A DNA stretch of 64,000 bases. Source: Natranaerovirga hydrolytica (GTDB lineage Bacteria; Bacillota; Clostridia; Lachnospirales; DSM-24629). Below, piece by piece: positions 8,812 through 17,798 of the stretch. The position numbers were made by a program, and so were the translations under genes. Positions within the stretch are counted from its first letter, which is position 1, and the number at the start of each line of letters is the position of its first letter. The DNA lies in assembly GCF_004339095.1 (NCBI RefSeq), contig NZ_SMGQ01000018.1, positions 1 through 64,000 on the forward strand. Reading direction: 5' to 3'. The notes beneath the pieces are model-generated. The model was not told the origin of the DNA, did not search any database, and worked only from the letters and a program-made list of their open reading frames with translations.

Positions 8812-8835
8812 TACTTCACTTCCTTTATTCATATT

Positions 8836-8930
8836 CACTTGTAACATGCCTTTCACTTCATAACAGGCACAAGTTTCAATGAAAGTCAAATTTCCAAATC
8901 CTTGGGAGCAAGTTTGCAAATTTGACTTTC
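8836..8930 (-). repeat. Structured dispersed repeat, copy A (upstream of rqcP)
   Basis: Minus strand, 95 nt. Hairpin 1 (8881-8930, 50 nt) has outer stem GAAAGTCAAATTT / AAATTTGACTTTC (13 bp) and inner CTTG-CTCC-CAAG. Hairpin 2 has ACTTG / CAAGT and TGCCT / AGGCA. It begins 23 nt past the hup terminator and ends 24 nt before the rqcP start. Confidence 0.8.
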
Positions 8931-8953
8931 AGATTAATTTTATTTTTAAAAGC

Positions 8954-8984
8954 AAAATTCAGTGGATAATATACCCACTGAATT
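8954..8984 (-). terminator. Terminator after hup
   Basis: Minus strand AAATTCAGTGG / CCACTGAATTT (11 bp, 9-nt loop) followed by a TGCTTTT tract. It separates hup from rqcP. Confidence 0.8.
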
Positions 8985-9047
8985 TCAAGAAGTACTTATC
9001 CTACTTATGTAGAGAAAATATTACTTCTTTTGTTAATTGGTCTTTAA

Positions 9048-9323
9048 TTAACCGTTTACAGAATCTTTTAAAGCTTTTCCAGCTTTAAATCTTGGAGCTT
9101 TTGATGCAGGAATCTTCATTGGTTCACCAGTTTGAGGATTTCTACCTTCTCTAGCAGCTCTTTCTGCTACATCAAATGTTCCAAATCCAACTAATTGAAC
9201 TTTTCCCCCATTAGCTAATTCTTCGCTAACTACATCAACAAAAGCTTTTAATACTTTTTCTGAGTCTTTTTTGCTCAACTCTGTTTGTGCTGCAATTGCA
9301 GCTACTAAATCAGATTTGTTCAT
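9048..9323 (-). CDS. hup: DNA-binding protein HU
   Basis: 91-residue histone-like protein that bends and compacts DNA as a dimer. The DNA-binding arm has the HU signature [20 protein letters not shown], and the N-terminal dimerisation helix begins [20 protein letters not shown] lies ahead of the ATG. It is between mazG and rqcP, a common clostridial neighbourhood, and ends in its own terminator, so it may be made at higher level than its neighbours. Confidence 0.97.
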   Translation of the reverse strand: MNKSDLVAAIAAQTELSKKDSEKVLKAFVDVVSEELANGGKVQLVGFGTFDVAERAAREGRNPQTGEPMKIPASKAPRFKAGKALKDSVNG

Positions 9324-9381
9324 AAAACTCCTCCTCTTTTAATAAGTTTAATTTTCTTATATAAACAATCGCTATTAACGA

Positions 9382-10167
9382 TTATTTTATACGCTTCCAC
9401 AAGTTGTCCATTTCTTCTAAAGACATGGATTCTAACTTGTAGCCTTCCTTTTGGGCTAGAGTTTCAATGCCCTCAAATCTAGTTATAAACTTTTCTGTGG
9501 CATTTGTCAAGGAAAATTCCGGATTTATGTTAAAAAATCTTGATAAATTCACCATTGTGAATAATAAATCTCCATATTCTTCTTCCATTTCTTCCACATC
9601 ATTTGCTTCATATGCTAATTCGAATTCTTCTAATTCTTCTTTGATTTTGTCAATAACCTGATCTCTTTGTTGAAAGTCAAAACCTACTCTTTTAGCCTTT
9701 TTCTGGACTTTTTTAGCTCTAAGTAAAGCTGGTAATTCCTTAGGTACTCTTTTCATATCTTCACTAATTGTATCTAATTTTTTTTCTTGTTTTTTTATAG
9801 CTTCCCAAGAAGCATTAACCTCTTCAATGCTTTCTAGTTCAATATTACTAAAAATATGAGGATGTCGTCTGATTAGCTTTTGACAAATAGTGGTTATTAC
9901 CTTTCCCATATTAAATGTTTGATTATCTTTTGCAATTTGCGCATGAAAAACCACTTGCAATAACAAATCTCCTAATTCTTCACATAAATTTTCATTATCG
10001 TTATTATTAATTGCTTCTATAACTTCATAAGCTTCTTCAATTAAACTTTCTTTTAAAGTAGAGTGGGTTTGCTCTTTATCCCAAGGGCAACCATCTTTAC
10101 CTCTTAATACTTTCATTATTCCTATTAAGTCATTTAATTCATATTGATCTTTAATAATTTCACTCAC
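9382..10167 (-). CDS. mazG: Nucleoside triphosphate pyrophosphohydrolase MazG
   Basis: Hydrolyses (d)NTPs to monophosphate and pyrophosphate and cleans abnormal nucleotides. It has two MazG helical domains: the first with EEAYEVIEAI and EELGDLLLQVVFHAQ, the second with EELEEFELA and EEYGDLLFTMVNLSRF; CPWDKEQTH near the start is typical. I choose GTG at 10167 (261 residues), 8 nt after AAGGATGT. The ATG four codons earlier overlaps that Shine-Dalgarno and cannot use it. The leader carries a dispersed repeat copy. Confidence 0.94.
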   Translation of the reverse strand: MSEIIKDQYELNDLIGIMKVLRGKDGCPWDKEQTHSTLKESLIEEAYEVIEAINNNDNENLCEELGDLLLQVVFHAQIAKDNQTFNMGKVITTICQKLIRRHPHIFSNIELESIEEVNASWEAIKKQEKKLDTISEDMKRVPKELPALLRAKKVQKKAKRVGFDFQQRDQVIDKIKEELEEFELAYEANDVEEMEEEYGDLLFTMVNLSRFFNINPEFSLTNATEKFITRFEGIETLAQKEGYKLESMSLEEMDNLWKRIK

Positions 10168-10169
10168 TA

Positions 10170-10251
10170 TGTAACACATCCTTACTAGAAAGTTTAATGG
10201 TTAAAAGTCTAATCTAAAAATCCTTATCAACAAGTTTAAAATCATACTTTC
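10170..10251 (-). repeat. Structured dispersed repeat, copy H (upstream of mazG)
   Basis: Minus strand. The 50-nt hairpin (10202-10251) has GAAAGTATGATTT pairing with AGATTAGACTTTT, and inner CTTG-TTGA-TAAG (a G-T pair where other copies have G-C). The conserved AAGGATTT is present. The second half is shortened, but ATGTGTTACA next to the mazG start resembles the ATGTTACA end of copy A. It lies directly behind the spoVT terminator. Confidence 0.65.
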
Positions 10252-10269
10252 ACATTACCTAATATATCA

Positions 10270-10297
10270 TAAAAAGGACTATTAATAAATAGTCCTA
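10270..10297 (-). terminator. Terminator after spoVT
   Basis: Minus strand AGGACTATT / AATAGTCCT (9 bp, 4-nt loop) followed by TTTTTATG. Confidence 0.9.
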
Positions 10298-10320
10298 ATG
10301 GTATAAAAACACTCCTAAAT

Positions 10321-10869
10321 TTATTGTTCCATTTGTTTTCCTAAAAATCCCGCTGCAGAAAAAGCCAATTTTTGTTCGGTATCACCCATTTTAATTTTTG
10401 GGTCTTTGTTTAAAAATACCACTGCACCAATAGCATCACCTTCTGAAATTATAGGCGTTATGACTTCACTTGTGTATTCATCATTGTCTTGATCAGTAAT
10501 ATTAACAAAACTTTTTTCATCTTTTGTGGCTATAATATTTTCTCTTTCGCTAATTGTATTTTCTAGCTCTTTGCTAATATGCTTTTGATATAAGTCTTTT
10601 TTACCGCCACCAGAAACAGCAATAATTTGATCTTTATCTGATATACATATAATATGTCCTGTTGTTTGTGCTAAAGACTCTGCATATTGCTTTGCAAAAG
10701 CACTTAATTCGCCTATTGGAGAATATTTTTTGAGCACAATTTCTCCATCCTTATCTGTAAATATTTCTAAAGGATCACCTTCTCTTATTCTTAATGTTCT
10801 TCGTATTTCTTTTGGTATTACTACTCTACCTAAATCATCAATTCTTCTTACGATACCTGTTGCTTTCAA
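10321..10869 (-). CDS. spoVT: Stage V sporulation regulator SpoVT
   Basis: AbrB-family regulator of forespore sigma-G genes. The 182 residues comprise an N-terminal swapped-hairpin DNA-binding domain (TGIVRRIDDLGRVVIPKEIR, then LRIREGDPLEIF) and a C-terminal GAF-like domain (about 60-178). The start is TTG at 10869, since AAGGAGG lies 7 nt upstream and the known family start MKATGIVRRIDDLGR begins there; the ATG 13 codons upstream has no ribosome binding site. It is single-gene transcribed judging by the terminator behind it. Confidence 0.96.
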   Translation of the reverse strand: MKATGIVRRIDDLGRVVIPKEIRRTLRIREGDPLEIFTDKDGEIVLKKYSPIGELSAFAKQYAESLAQTTGHIICISDKDQIIAVSGGGKKDLYQKHISKELENTISERENIIATKDEKSFVNITDQDNDEYTSEVITPIISEGDAIGAVVFLNKDPKIKMGDTEQKLAFSAAGFLGKQMEQ

Positions 10870-10978
10870 GTTTCTTCCTCCTTTTGAGAAAAAAGTCATT
10901 GCTGTCATAGTTTAGTATGTTTATTTATCATTTTTTTATGCAAAATTCCTTCTCAAATGATTGGAAAAAACTTGAACT

Positions 10979-11980
10979 TTATTCTTCGTCTATGATAATT
11001 CCCAGTGTGATATCCTCCCAAATCTCTTCATTCACACGAATGGTATAATTTCTCTTCCACTCTTCATATTGTTTATAAAAGGCATTATTTTTTTGAACGT
11101 AGATACTTTCTTCTTCTAACACCTCTTTATAAGCTTCATATTGTTCTACAATGTTTTCTGTTGCATCAATGAATTCTTCTGTTTGTATAATATGGTAACC
11201 ATAACTTGTTTCTATAACTTCACTTATTTCTCCTGGTTCAAGATTAAATGCCGCTTCTTCAAATTCTGGCATCATTTCTCCCCTATAAAAAGTATATTCA
11301 CCATTGTCTTCTAGCGAAGCTTGGTCTTCAGAGTATTCTAGTACCAAGGATACAAAATCTTCTCCATCTTTGGCTCTTTCTTGTATTTCAACTGCCTTTT
11401 TATAATGTTCTTCACCTTCAATTAAGATATGTTTGGCTCTAACTTGCCCAAGGGTTAAATAATATAGAAATTCAAGGGTCTCATCGTTATTAATATATTC
11501 TTGGGTTTGCTCTAAGTTTGGTTCAAATCCCTTTGTAAGTTCTTCAAAAACTTTATTGACTATAAAGCTTTCATAAAATATTTGTTCTACTAAAGTTTCA
11601 TTAATGTTTCCTTCATTGGATTTTTTATAATTTTGTACATACTCATTAATGCTTTCACTTTCTTCTTGGTCTATATCCATTCCTAGTTCTTTTGCTTTGT
11701 CATTGATTATTTTTATTTGAACAATATTTTCAATTACTCTTTCTTTTGCTACTTCTGAAGCTGTTTTACCATCAAAATTGGTCTCCCAAATATCTTTACC
11801 ACCAATAGCTTCAAACTCTTTTTCAATTTCTTTTAAATATATTTCTACCTCTTCTAAAAAAACTTCTTGCTCATTTATAGATATGATGACTTCTTCAGCT
11901 TCATTTTTTGTTTCTTGAACCGAACAACCAGAAATAATTAGTATAACAACAAGCATTACAATGCAAATACGCCTTTTCAT
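10979..11980 (-). CDS. prsA: PrsA/SurA-type peptidyl-prolyl isomerase lipoprotein
   Basis: Extracytoplasmic foldase. The 333 residues show a lipoprotein signal with lipobox IISGC (lipidated Cys19), a SurA_N-like helical region and a parvulin domain (about residues 180-285: VRAKHILIEG, then GEYTFYRGEMMPEFEEAAF and SYGYHIIQTEE). The start is ATG at 11980, 6 nt after GGAGG; the earlier ATG overlaps this site. It sits between mfd and spoVT, where Clostridia often carry a PrsA-like gene. The exact client proteins are unknown. Confidence 0.92.
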   Translation of the reverse strand: MKRRICIVMLVVILIISGCSVQETKNEAEEVIISINEQEVFLEEVEIYLKEIEKEFEAIGGKDIWETNFDGKTASEVAKERVIENIVQIKIINDKAKELGMDIDQEESESINEYVQNYKKSNEGNINETLVEQIFYESFIVNKVFEELTKGFEPNLEQTQEYINNDETLEFLYYLTLGQVRAKHILIEGEEHYKKAVEIQERAKDGEDFVSLVLEYSEDQASLEDNGEYTFYRGEMMPEFEEAAFNLEPGEISEVIETSYGYHIIQTEEFIDATENIVEQYEAYKEVLEEESIYVQKNNAFYKQYEEWKRNYTIRVNEEIWEDITLGIIIDEE

Positions 11981-12038
11981 TTGCACCCTCCATTCCATCT
12001 GTCTAAATACCTAATATAACTATTATAAATCCTTTTAT

Positions 12039-15000
12039 TTAGTCCTTCAAACCTTTTATGTCTTGTAATACATTTTTAATATGTCTGAAAAGTTCTGTTT
12101 TGCTTTTTGTTTTTAATGGCAACAGAAAATAAGGTTCTGGCTGTGCATTAAATTTGATTTTATTGTTATATTTATTAATGAGTTCAGGAATTTTTGTAGG
12201 GTTAATTTTTGAATCTTGTCTTATGCTAAATTTAATGGCCCCTTTTTTGCTTTCTAAAAGAATGACATCAGCTGTTTTAGCTATGCCCTTAATTAATGCA
12301 ACTTCTAATAAATTCGAAACATAGACTGGCATATCTCCGAAACGATCTTCTAATTCTTCTTGTATGTCAAAATAATCTTCTTCATTTTCGATTGCCGCGA
12401 TTCTTTTATAAATATCTATTTTTTGATGCTCATTTTTAATGTAATTAGAAGGTATATATGCATCAACATCTATTTCTATACTTGTTTCAATGTCTTCTTG
12501 CTCTTCTACATTCTTCTCTCTCTTAATGGCTTGATCTAATAATTTACAATACATATCATACCCCACTGATTCCATATGACCATGTTGTTCCGGTCCTAAT
12601 AAATTTCCCGCTCCTCTAATTTCTAAATCTCGCATAGAAATTTTAAAGCCCGATCCAAATTCTGTAAATTCTCTTATGGCTTGTAGTCTTTTTTCTGCTG
12701 TTTCTTTTAACATCTTATCTTTTTTATAACATAAATAAGCATAGGCAACTCTGTTTGACCGGCCTACTCTTCCTCTTAATTGATACAATTGAGATAATCC
12801 TAATTGGTCTGCGTCATGAATAATCATTGTGTTGACATTAGAGATATCTAATCCTGTTTCAATAATTGTTGTGGATACCAATACGTCGATTTCTTGATTG
12901 ATAAAATCAAACATGATGTTTTCTAATTCTCTTTCTCTCATTTGGCCATTGGCAAAAGCAACCTTTGCGTCAGGAACCAACTTGCTTATTTTATTTGCTA
13001 TTTCTTCCATATTTTTAACTCTGTTGTATACATAATATATTTGACCGTTTCTTGACAGCTCTCTATTAATGGCTTCTTTTATCATTTCTTCATCGTATTC
13101 CATCACATAGGTTTGTATGGGTAATCTTTCTTCAGGTGGCTCTTCTAAAACACTCATATCCCTTATACCAATTAAACTCATATGAAGGGTTCTTGGAATA
13201 GGTGTGGCTGTTAAGGTTAAGACATCTACGTTTTCTTTGATATGTTTGATTTTTTCCTTATGTTTCACACCAAAACGCTGTTCTTCATCTACAATTAGCA
13301 ATCCTAAATCTTTAAACGCCACATCTTTTGACACAATTCTATGGGTACCTATAACAATGTCTACTAAACCTTTTCTTAAATCTTCAATGGCTTTTCTTTG
13401 CTGAGATGGTGTTTTAAACCTAGAAAGCAATTCAATCCTTACTGGAAAGTCATTCATTCTTTGGACAAAATTATTGTAATGTTGCTGGGCTAGAATAGTA
13501 GTTGGCACTAAGTACGCCACTTGCTTTCCATCTTGAACCGCTTTAAAAGCAGCCCGAATAGCCACTTCCGTTTTGCCATATCCAACATCTCCACAAATTA
13601 ATCGATCCATTATTTTTTTACTTTCCATATCTTTCTTGGTGTCTTCAATAGCATTAAGCTGGTCATCTGTTTCTTCAAATGGAAACATCTCTTCAAATTC
13701 TTGTTGCCAAAGGGTATCTTCTGAGTAAATAAATCCAACTTCTTCTTGTCTTTTTGCATATAAAGCTACTAATTCCTTTGCTAAATTCTCTACTGCTTTT
13801 TTAACTTTCTTTTTAGTATTGGACCATTCACTGCTTCCTAATTTATTTAATTTAGGTTTTTTTCCATCTGCACCTATATATTTTTGTATCATTTCAAGTT
13901 GGTTGGTTGCAACATATAGATTCCCATTGTCTCTATAACTAATTTTTATATAATCTTTTATGATACCTTCGACTTCAATTTGTTCAATACCTTGAAATAT
14001 ACCTAGGCCGTGGTTTTCATGTACCACATAGTCACCTACGGATAAATCTGTAAAACTTTGGATTTTATTACCTTTTGTTTGGCTTTTTCTTTTCTTTTTT
14101 ATTTTTTTACTAAAGACATCGGATTCTGATATAACAACATATCGAACCAATGGGTACTCAAACCCTTTATGAATATTACCATAGCAAACAACTATTTGTC
14201 CTTCTTGTACCTTAACTGTTCCCTCTTTTAAATAATGAGCTTGTATATCTAGTTCATTTAAATCTTTTGCCATTCTTTGAGCCCTTGTTCTAGAGGCTGC
14301 TAGCAAAATGATCTTATATTTTTTCTGTTGCCATTTTTTTAAGTCCTTAACCAACATTTCAAAGCTATTATTATAAGGATTAATAGACTTTACTTCTAAA
14401 TTATAGTGTTTGATTACAGGAAACTCTTTTATCCTATTCATTAATGTACTCAATTGTACAACTTTTTTCTTAGACAACTTTTGTAAAATATCCTCTAAAT
14501 TAAATAATAAATCTAACTGAGAGGGAAGCAAATAACCGTTTTCATATCTATTTAACATACTTTCTTTAAATTCTTGGGTTGTAATAAAATATTTTTCTTG
14601 AATTCTTTTTGGCTCATCTAAAAAAAAGTATGTGTCTTTTGAAAAATACTCTAATATATTGGTTGTTTTTTCATTAAATATTTTGATGTAACTTTCTATG
14701 CCATTATAAGTCAGCAAGTTTGTAATCTTCTCTTTCGTCTCTCTTATAATGTTTTGAAGCTTATCTATTGCTTCTGTATGATTATGTTTTTTAAAGGTCT
14801 CAATTAATTGTTCTTTTTCTGAATCTATTTTTTGTAATCCTTTTTGAATGGTTTCTTCTTCTAATACCATTTCTGAAGCAGGATAAATCCTTATGGTTTC
14901 TAGCTTGTCTATGGACCTTTGATTTTGGACATTCATTGTACGAATAGAATCGACTTCATCATCCCACATTTCTATTCTAATACCCATTTCCTCTGTAAGT

Positions 15001-15542
15001 GGATAAATGTCAATGATACCACCTCTTATTGCAAACTGACCTTTCGCTTCAACAAATTCTACTCTTTCGTAACCTGTATAAATTAACTTTTTCTTAAAGT
15101 CCTCTACATCTATGATCTCGCCTAATTTTATATTAATCATATTACTTTTTATTTTTTCTAGTAACACCATATGTTCAATAACAGCATCTATTGTCATAAT
15201 AACTGTTATTTCCTTTTCTTCTATTACTGCTTTTATAACATCCATTCTTTGTGATGTAATGTAATTATTATGAATATCTGCACTATAAAATATCAAGTCT
15301 TTTTCTGGGTACAAATACACCCTTTTATAAAACAGCTTTAAATCTTCGTATAGTTCTTTTGCTTTTAAATCATTGTAAGTTATAATAACATTACTTCTTT
15401 TTTCTCTATTCAGACCATAAATCAAATGCGCCTTTTGAGAATCAATACAACCGGATATGTGCACTGACTCTTCGTTATCTATGGCTTTTTTTATATCTTC
15501 AAATTCTTTCATCTCGTTGAAAGGTTGTAACATAATGTCCAT
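12039..15542 (-). CDS. mfd: Transcription-repair coupling factor Mfd
   Basis: Removes RNA polymerase stalled at lesions and recruits UvrA. The 1167 residues show a UvrB-homology region in the N-terminal third, an RNA-polymerase-interaction domain (SVGDYVVHENHGLGIFQG), RecG-like helicase motifs (CGDVGYGKTEVAIRAAF, LIVDEEQRFG, LTATPIPRTLHMS, TTIIETGLDISN, QLYQLRGRVGRS) and a C-terminal TRCF domain. The ATG at 15542 follows AGGAAGTG. Unusually, a c-di-GMP-I riboswitch and a terminator precede it (15760-15970), though a possible separate promoter lies between them and the gene. Confidence 0.97.
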   Translation of the reverse strand: MDIMLQPFNEMKEFEDIKKAIDNEESVHISGCIDSQKAHLIYGLNREKRSNVIITYNDLKAKELYEDLKLFYKRVYLYPEKDLIFYSADIHNNYITSQRMDVIKAVIEEKEITVIMTIDAVIEHMVLLEKIKSNMINIKLGEIIDVEDFKKKLIYTGYERVEFVEAKGQFAIRGGIIDIYPLTEEMGIRIEMWDDEVDSIRTMNVQNQRSIDKLETIRIYPASEMVLEEETIQKGLQKIDSEKEQLIETFKKHNHTEAIDKLQNIIRETKEKITNLLTYNGIESYIKIFNEKTTNILEYFSKDTYFFLDEPKRIQEKYFITTQEFKESMLNRYENGYLLPSQLDLLFNLEDILQKLSKKKVVQLSTLMNRIKEFPVIKHYNLEVKSINPYNNSFEMLVKDLKKWQQKKYKIILLAASRTRAQRMAKDLNELDIQAHYLKEGTVKVQEGQIVVCYGNIHKGFEYPLVRYVVISESDVFSKKIKKKRKSQTKGNKIQSFTDLSVGDYVVHENHGLGIFQGIEQIEVEGIIKDYIKISYRDNGNLYVATNQLEMIQKYIGADGKKPKLNKLGSSEWSNTKKKVKKAVENLAKELVALYAKRQEEVGFIYSEDTLWQQEFEEMFPFEETDDQLNAIEDTKKDMESKKIMDRLICGDVGYGKTEVAIRAAFKAVQDGKQVAYLVPTTILAQQHYNNFVQRMNDFPVRIELLSRFKTPSQQRKAIEDLRKGLVDIVIGTHRIVSKDVAFKDLGLLIVDEEQRFGVKHKEKIKHIKENVDVLTLTATPIPRTLHMSLIGIRDMSVLEEPPEERLPIQTYVMEYDEEMIKEAINRELSRNGQIYYVYNRVKNMEEIANKISKLVPDAKVAFANGQMRERELENIMFDFINQEIDVLVSTTIIETGLDISNVNTMIIHDADQLGLSQLYQLRGRVGRSNRVAYAYLCYKKDKMLKETAEKRLQAIREFTEFGSGFKISMRDLEIRGAGNLLGPEQHGHMESVGYDMYCKLLDQAIKREKNVEEQEDIETSIEIDVDAYIPSNYIKNEHQKIDIYKRIAAIENEEDYFDIQEELEDRFGDMPVYVSNLLEVALIKGIAKTADVILLESKKGAIKFSIRQDSKINPTKIPELINKYNNKIKFNAQPEPYFLLPLKTKSKTELFRHIKNVLQDIKGLKD

Positions 15543-15669
15543 CTAATCACTTCCTAATTTTATACACAACAATTTGGCTTTTTAATAATAAAGGTCGGTC
15601 AATCCGTTTAGAAATATACAAATGCTTAATGTATTGTATTTTTCACCTTATTATTTAAAAGCCTTATAG

Positions 15670-15698
15670 TTTATTATATACTATTCTCTATAATATTT
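15670..15698 (-). promoter_or_regulatory. Possible mfd promoter behind the riboswitch terminator
   Basis: Minus strand GTGAAA, 17 bp, TATAAT (-10 at about 15672-15677). It lies 130 bp upstream of mfd and 60 bp past the terminator. The -35 matches consensus at 4 of 6 positions. It would let mfd be transcribed independently of the riboswitch. Confidence 0.4.
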
Positions 15699-15759
15699 CA
15701 CATTATTTAAGGGAATTATTTGGAATTTATGAATTATGATGTGATTTTTATTTTTAAAC

Positions 15760-15802
15760 AAAAAAAACTCCTTGGTAAGAGAGAGGGGGGTATACCAAGG
15801 AG
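15760..15802 (-). terminator. Strong terminator behind c-di-GMP riboswitch
   Basis: Minus strand CTCCTTGGTA / TACCAAGGAG (10 bp, 15-nt loop) and eight T. It lies 77 nt past the aptamer and 218 nt before mfd. Confidence 0.95.
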
Positions 15803-15862
15803 AACGGGGCCAATATTAAAATTATCTAAAAACAAATAAACTAGCCTAAGTCACCATAACCT

Positions 15863-15898
15863 AGCCTAGCAAAAAACAATTGTTTCGGCGGCTAGGCT
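15863..15898 (-). promoter_or_regulatory. Alternative stem competing with the riboswitch core
   Basis: Minus strand AGCCTAGC (15891-15898, in the aptamer 3' part) is complementary to GCTAGGCT (15863-15870) just downstream. Forming this 8-bp stem would break the aptamer, so it is a plausible switching element of the expression platform. Inferred from pairing. Confidence 0.5.
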
Positions 15899-15970
15899 GC
15901 CATTTGCTTGAAGCAAAAGGCCCTATGGCTTTGCGTCCCTACCTTTCGATAGGTTTGCTATTATCGACAA
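15880..15970 (-). ncRNA. c-di-GMP-I (GEMM) riboswitch aptamer
   Basis: Minus strand shows the GEMM core in order: AGCAAACC, a small stem capped by CGAAAG, GGGACGCAAAGCC, a second stem closed by TTGCTTCAAGCAA, then ATGGCAGCC and CTAGCCGCC. TTGT at the 5' end pairs with ACAA at the 3' end as P1. These conserved blocks are those of the c-di-GMP class I aptamer. It lies behind its own promoter and ahead of a terminator, between pth and mfd. Confidence 0.93.
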
Positions 15971-16001
15971 TAAAATACATATTTATTTGTTTTCTGATAT
16001 A

Positions 16002-16030
16002 ATCTTAGCATATTCTGTGTTATTCTACAA
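16002..16030 (-). promoter_or_regulatory. Riboswitch promoter
   Basis: Minus strand TTGTAG, 17 bp, TAAGAT with an upstream TG (extended -10, TATGCTAAGAT). It starts RNA about 25 nt before the aptamer, just downstream of the pth stop. Confidence 0.65.
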
Positions 16031-16064
16031 TAGTATTCTAAATATTTAGTATAGGCTTTTTGTA

Positions 16065-16628
16065 CTATTTATTATTGTACAAATTCATCATTGCATCAAC
16101 ACCGTCTTTTATATATGTCTCTATAGAATCACTGGCTCTTTTTATAGCTGGAATGATAATATCCATTTCCTCTTTGCTAAAACGACCTAACACATAATCA
16201 GCCAAATCCCAACCAGGTGGTTTTTCACCTACACCCACTTTAATTCTTGGAAAATCTTGTGCATTTAAATGGGCAATAATATTTTTAATACCATTATGTC
16301 CACCTGCGCTACCTTTCTTTCTAATTCTAATCTTCCCAAGGTCTAAGCTAGTATCATCATAGATAACCAATATGTTATCCATAGATATCTTAAAAAAATC
16401 TGCAAATAACAAAACACTTTCACCGCTTCGATTCATATATGTTTGTGGTTGAACAACCATAACTTTTTCTCCGTTTATATTACCTGTTCCGTATTTGGCA
16501 TGATATTTTTTCTTATTTAGTTTTATATTGTGTTCATAAGCAAATCTTTCTACTACTTCAAAACCAATATTATGCCTTGTTGCCGCGTACTTCATTCCTG
16601 GGTTTCCTAAACCGACTACCAAATACAT
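16065..16628 (-). CDS. pth: Peptidyl-tRNA hydrolase
   Basis: Releases tRNA from peptidyl-tRNA that has dropped off the ribosome. 187 residues, usual for the family, with MYLVVGLGNPG at the N-terminus, the catalytic-His segment TRHNIGF, PQTYMNRSG, IYDDTSLDLGKIRIRKKGS and GGHNGIKNI. AGGAGG lies before the ATG. It lies between prs and mfd as in Bacillus and many Clostridia. Confidence 0.97.
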   Translation of the reverse strand: MYLVVGLGNPGMKYAATRHNIGFEVVERFAYEHNIKLNKKKYHAKYGTGNINGEKVMVVQPQTYMNRSGESVLLFADFFKISMDNILVIYDDTSLDLGKIRIRKKGSAGGHNGIKNIIAHLNAQDFPRIKVGVGEKPPGWDLADYVLGRFSKEEMDIIIPAIKRASDSIETYIKDGVDAMMNLYNNK

Positions 16629-16660
16629 CCTATTCCTCCTATCTCTGTTTTAAAATGACA

Positions 16661-16749
16661 AAAAATAATTATTACCATACCAAAACACCTTAACCCTATT
16701 GTCTTTATTGACATGAGCGTTTTTAATGGTTTGTATGATAATAATTATT
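16661..16749 (-). terminator. Long inverted repeat / terminator between prs and pth
   Basis: Minus strand arms 16733-16749 and 16664-16680 pair over 17 bp (one G-T pair) around a 52-nt inner region with its own small TGTC/GACA hairpin, then a T-tract. It can terminate prs transcripts. The large structured loop is more than a terminator needs and could be a small palindromic insertion. Confidence 0.55.
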
Positions 16750-16754
16750 TGATT

Positions 16755-17720
16755 TTATAAAAACAATTGTGATACAGATTTATTGTAATGTATTCTATTA
16801 ATGGCATTTGAAAAAATGTCCGCTACAGATAATACTTTTATTTTATCGATTTGTTTTTCTTTTGATAATGGTATGGTATTTAAAACCAATAATTCTTCAA
16901 TAGCAGATTGATCTATTCTTTCTATGGCAGGGCCAGACAATACTGGATGTGTACAACAGGCATATACTGCTTTTGCACCTTTTTCTTTTAATGTATTGGC
17001 TGCATTGCTTATTGTTCCTGCTGTATCTATCATATCATCTACTAATAAAACATTTCTACCTTTTATGTCACCAATAATATTCATTATTTCAGATACATTG
17101 GCCTTTGGTCTTCTTTTATCAATAATGGCAATAGGGATCTCCAATTTTTCAGCAAACATTCTTGTTCTTTGTACACTGCCTACATCTGGAGATACAACTG
17201 TCAAATTGTCTATTTCGTCTTTAAATTTTTCATTATAATAATCAACAAATAATGGATTACCTAACAAATGATCGACTGGAATTGTAAAAAACCCTTGTAT
17301 TTGTGCACAATGTAAATCCATTGATAAAACTCTATCTGCGCCAGCTGTTTGTAATAAATCAGCTACTAACCTAGCACTAATGGGATCTCTAGCTCTTGCT
17401 TTTCTATCTTGTCTAGCATATCCATAATAAGGAATTACAGCTGTTATCCTTCCTGCAGATGCTCTTCTCATGGCATCTATCATTATTAATAACTCCATCA
17501 AATTATCATTTACTGGACCACTTGTTGATTGCACAACAAATACGTCTACTCCCCTAACCATTTCATTTATTTTTACAGATATTTCTCCATCACTAAATTT
17601 ACCAGCCTCTGAAGAAGATACTTCTAACCCCAACTGCTGTGCGATCTCTTGTGCTAACTTAGTATTGGCATTACCTGCAAAAATTTTAATTTTCTCATTA
17701 CTCATTGATGCGCTTGTCAT
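16755..17720 (-). CDS. prs: Ribose-phosphate pyrophosphokinase
   Basis: Makes PRPP from ribose 5-phosphate and ATP for purine, pyrimidine, His and Trp synthesis. The 321 residues include [11 protein letters not shown] (metal/ATP binding), [16 protein letters not shown], and the PRPP loop [13 protein letters not shown]. The ATG at 17720 is 7 nt after GGAGG. The glmU-prs-pth order is conserved in Gram-positive bacteria. Confidence 0.97.
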   Translation of the reverse strand: MTSASMSNEKIKIFAGNANTKLAQEIAQQLGLEVSSSEAGKFSDGEISVKINEMVRGVDVFVVQSTSGPVNDNLMELLIMIDAMRRASAGRITAVIPYYGYARQDRKARARDPISARLVADLLQTAGADRVLSMDLHCAQIQGFFTIPVDHLLGNPLFVDYYNEKFKDEIDNLTVVSPDVGSVQRTRMFAEKLEIPIAIIDKRRPKANVSEIMNIIGDIKGRNVLLVDDMIDTAGTISNAANTLKEKGAKAVYACCTHPVLSGPAIERIDQSAIEELLVLNTIPLSKEKQIDKIKVLSVADIFSNAINRIHYNKSVSQLFL

Positions 17721-17798
17721 TAGAATCCTCCTATATTATAAAAACAAATTTGTTTACGAATACAGTATACACGATTTATATGATTCTGTCATATATTT

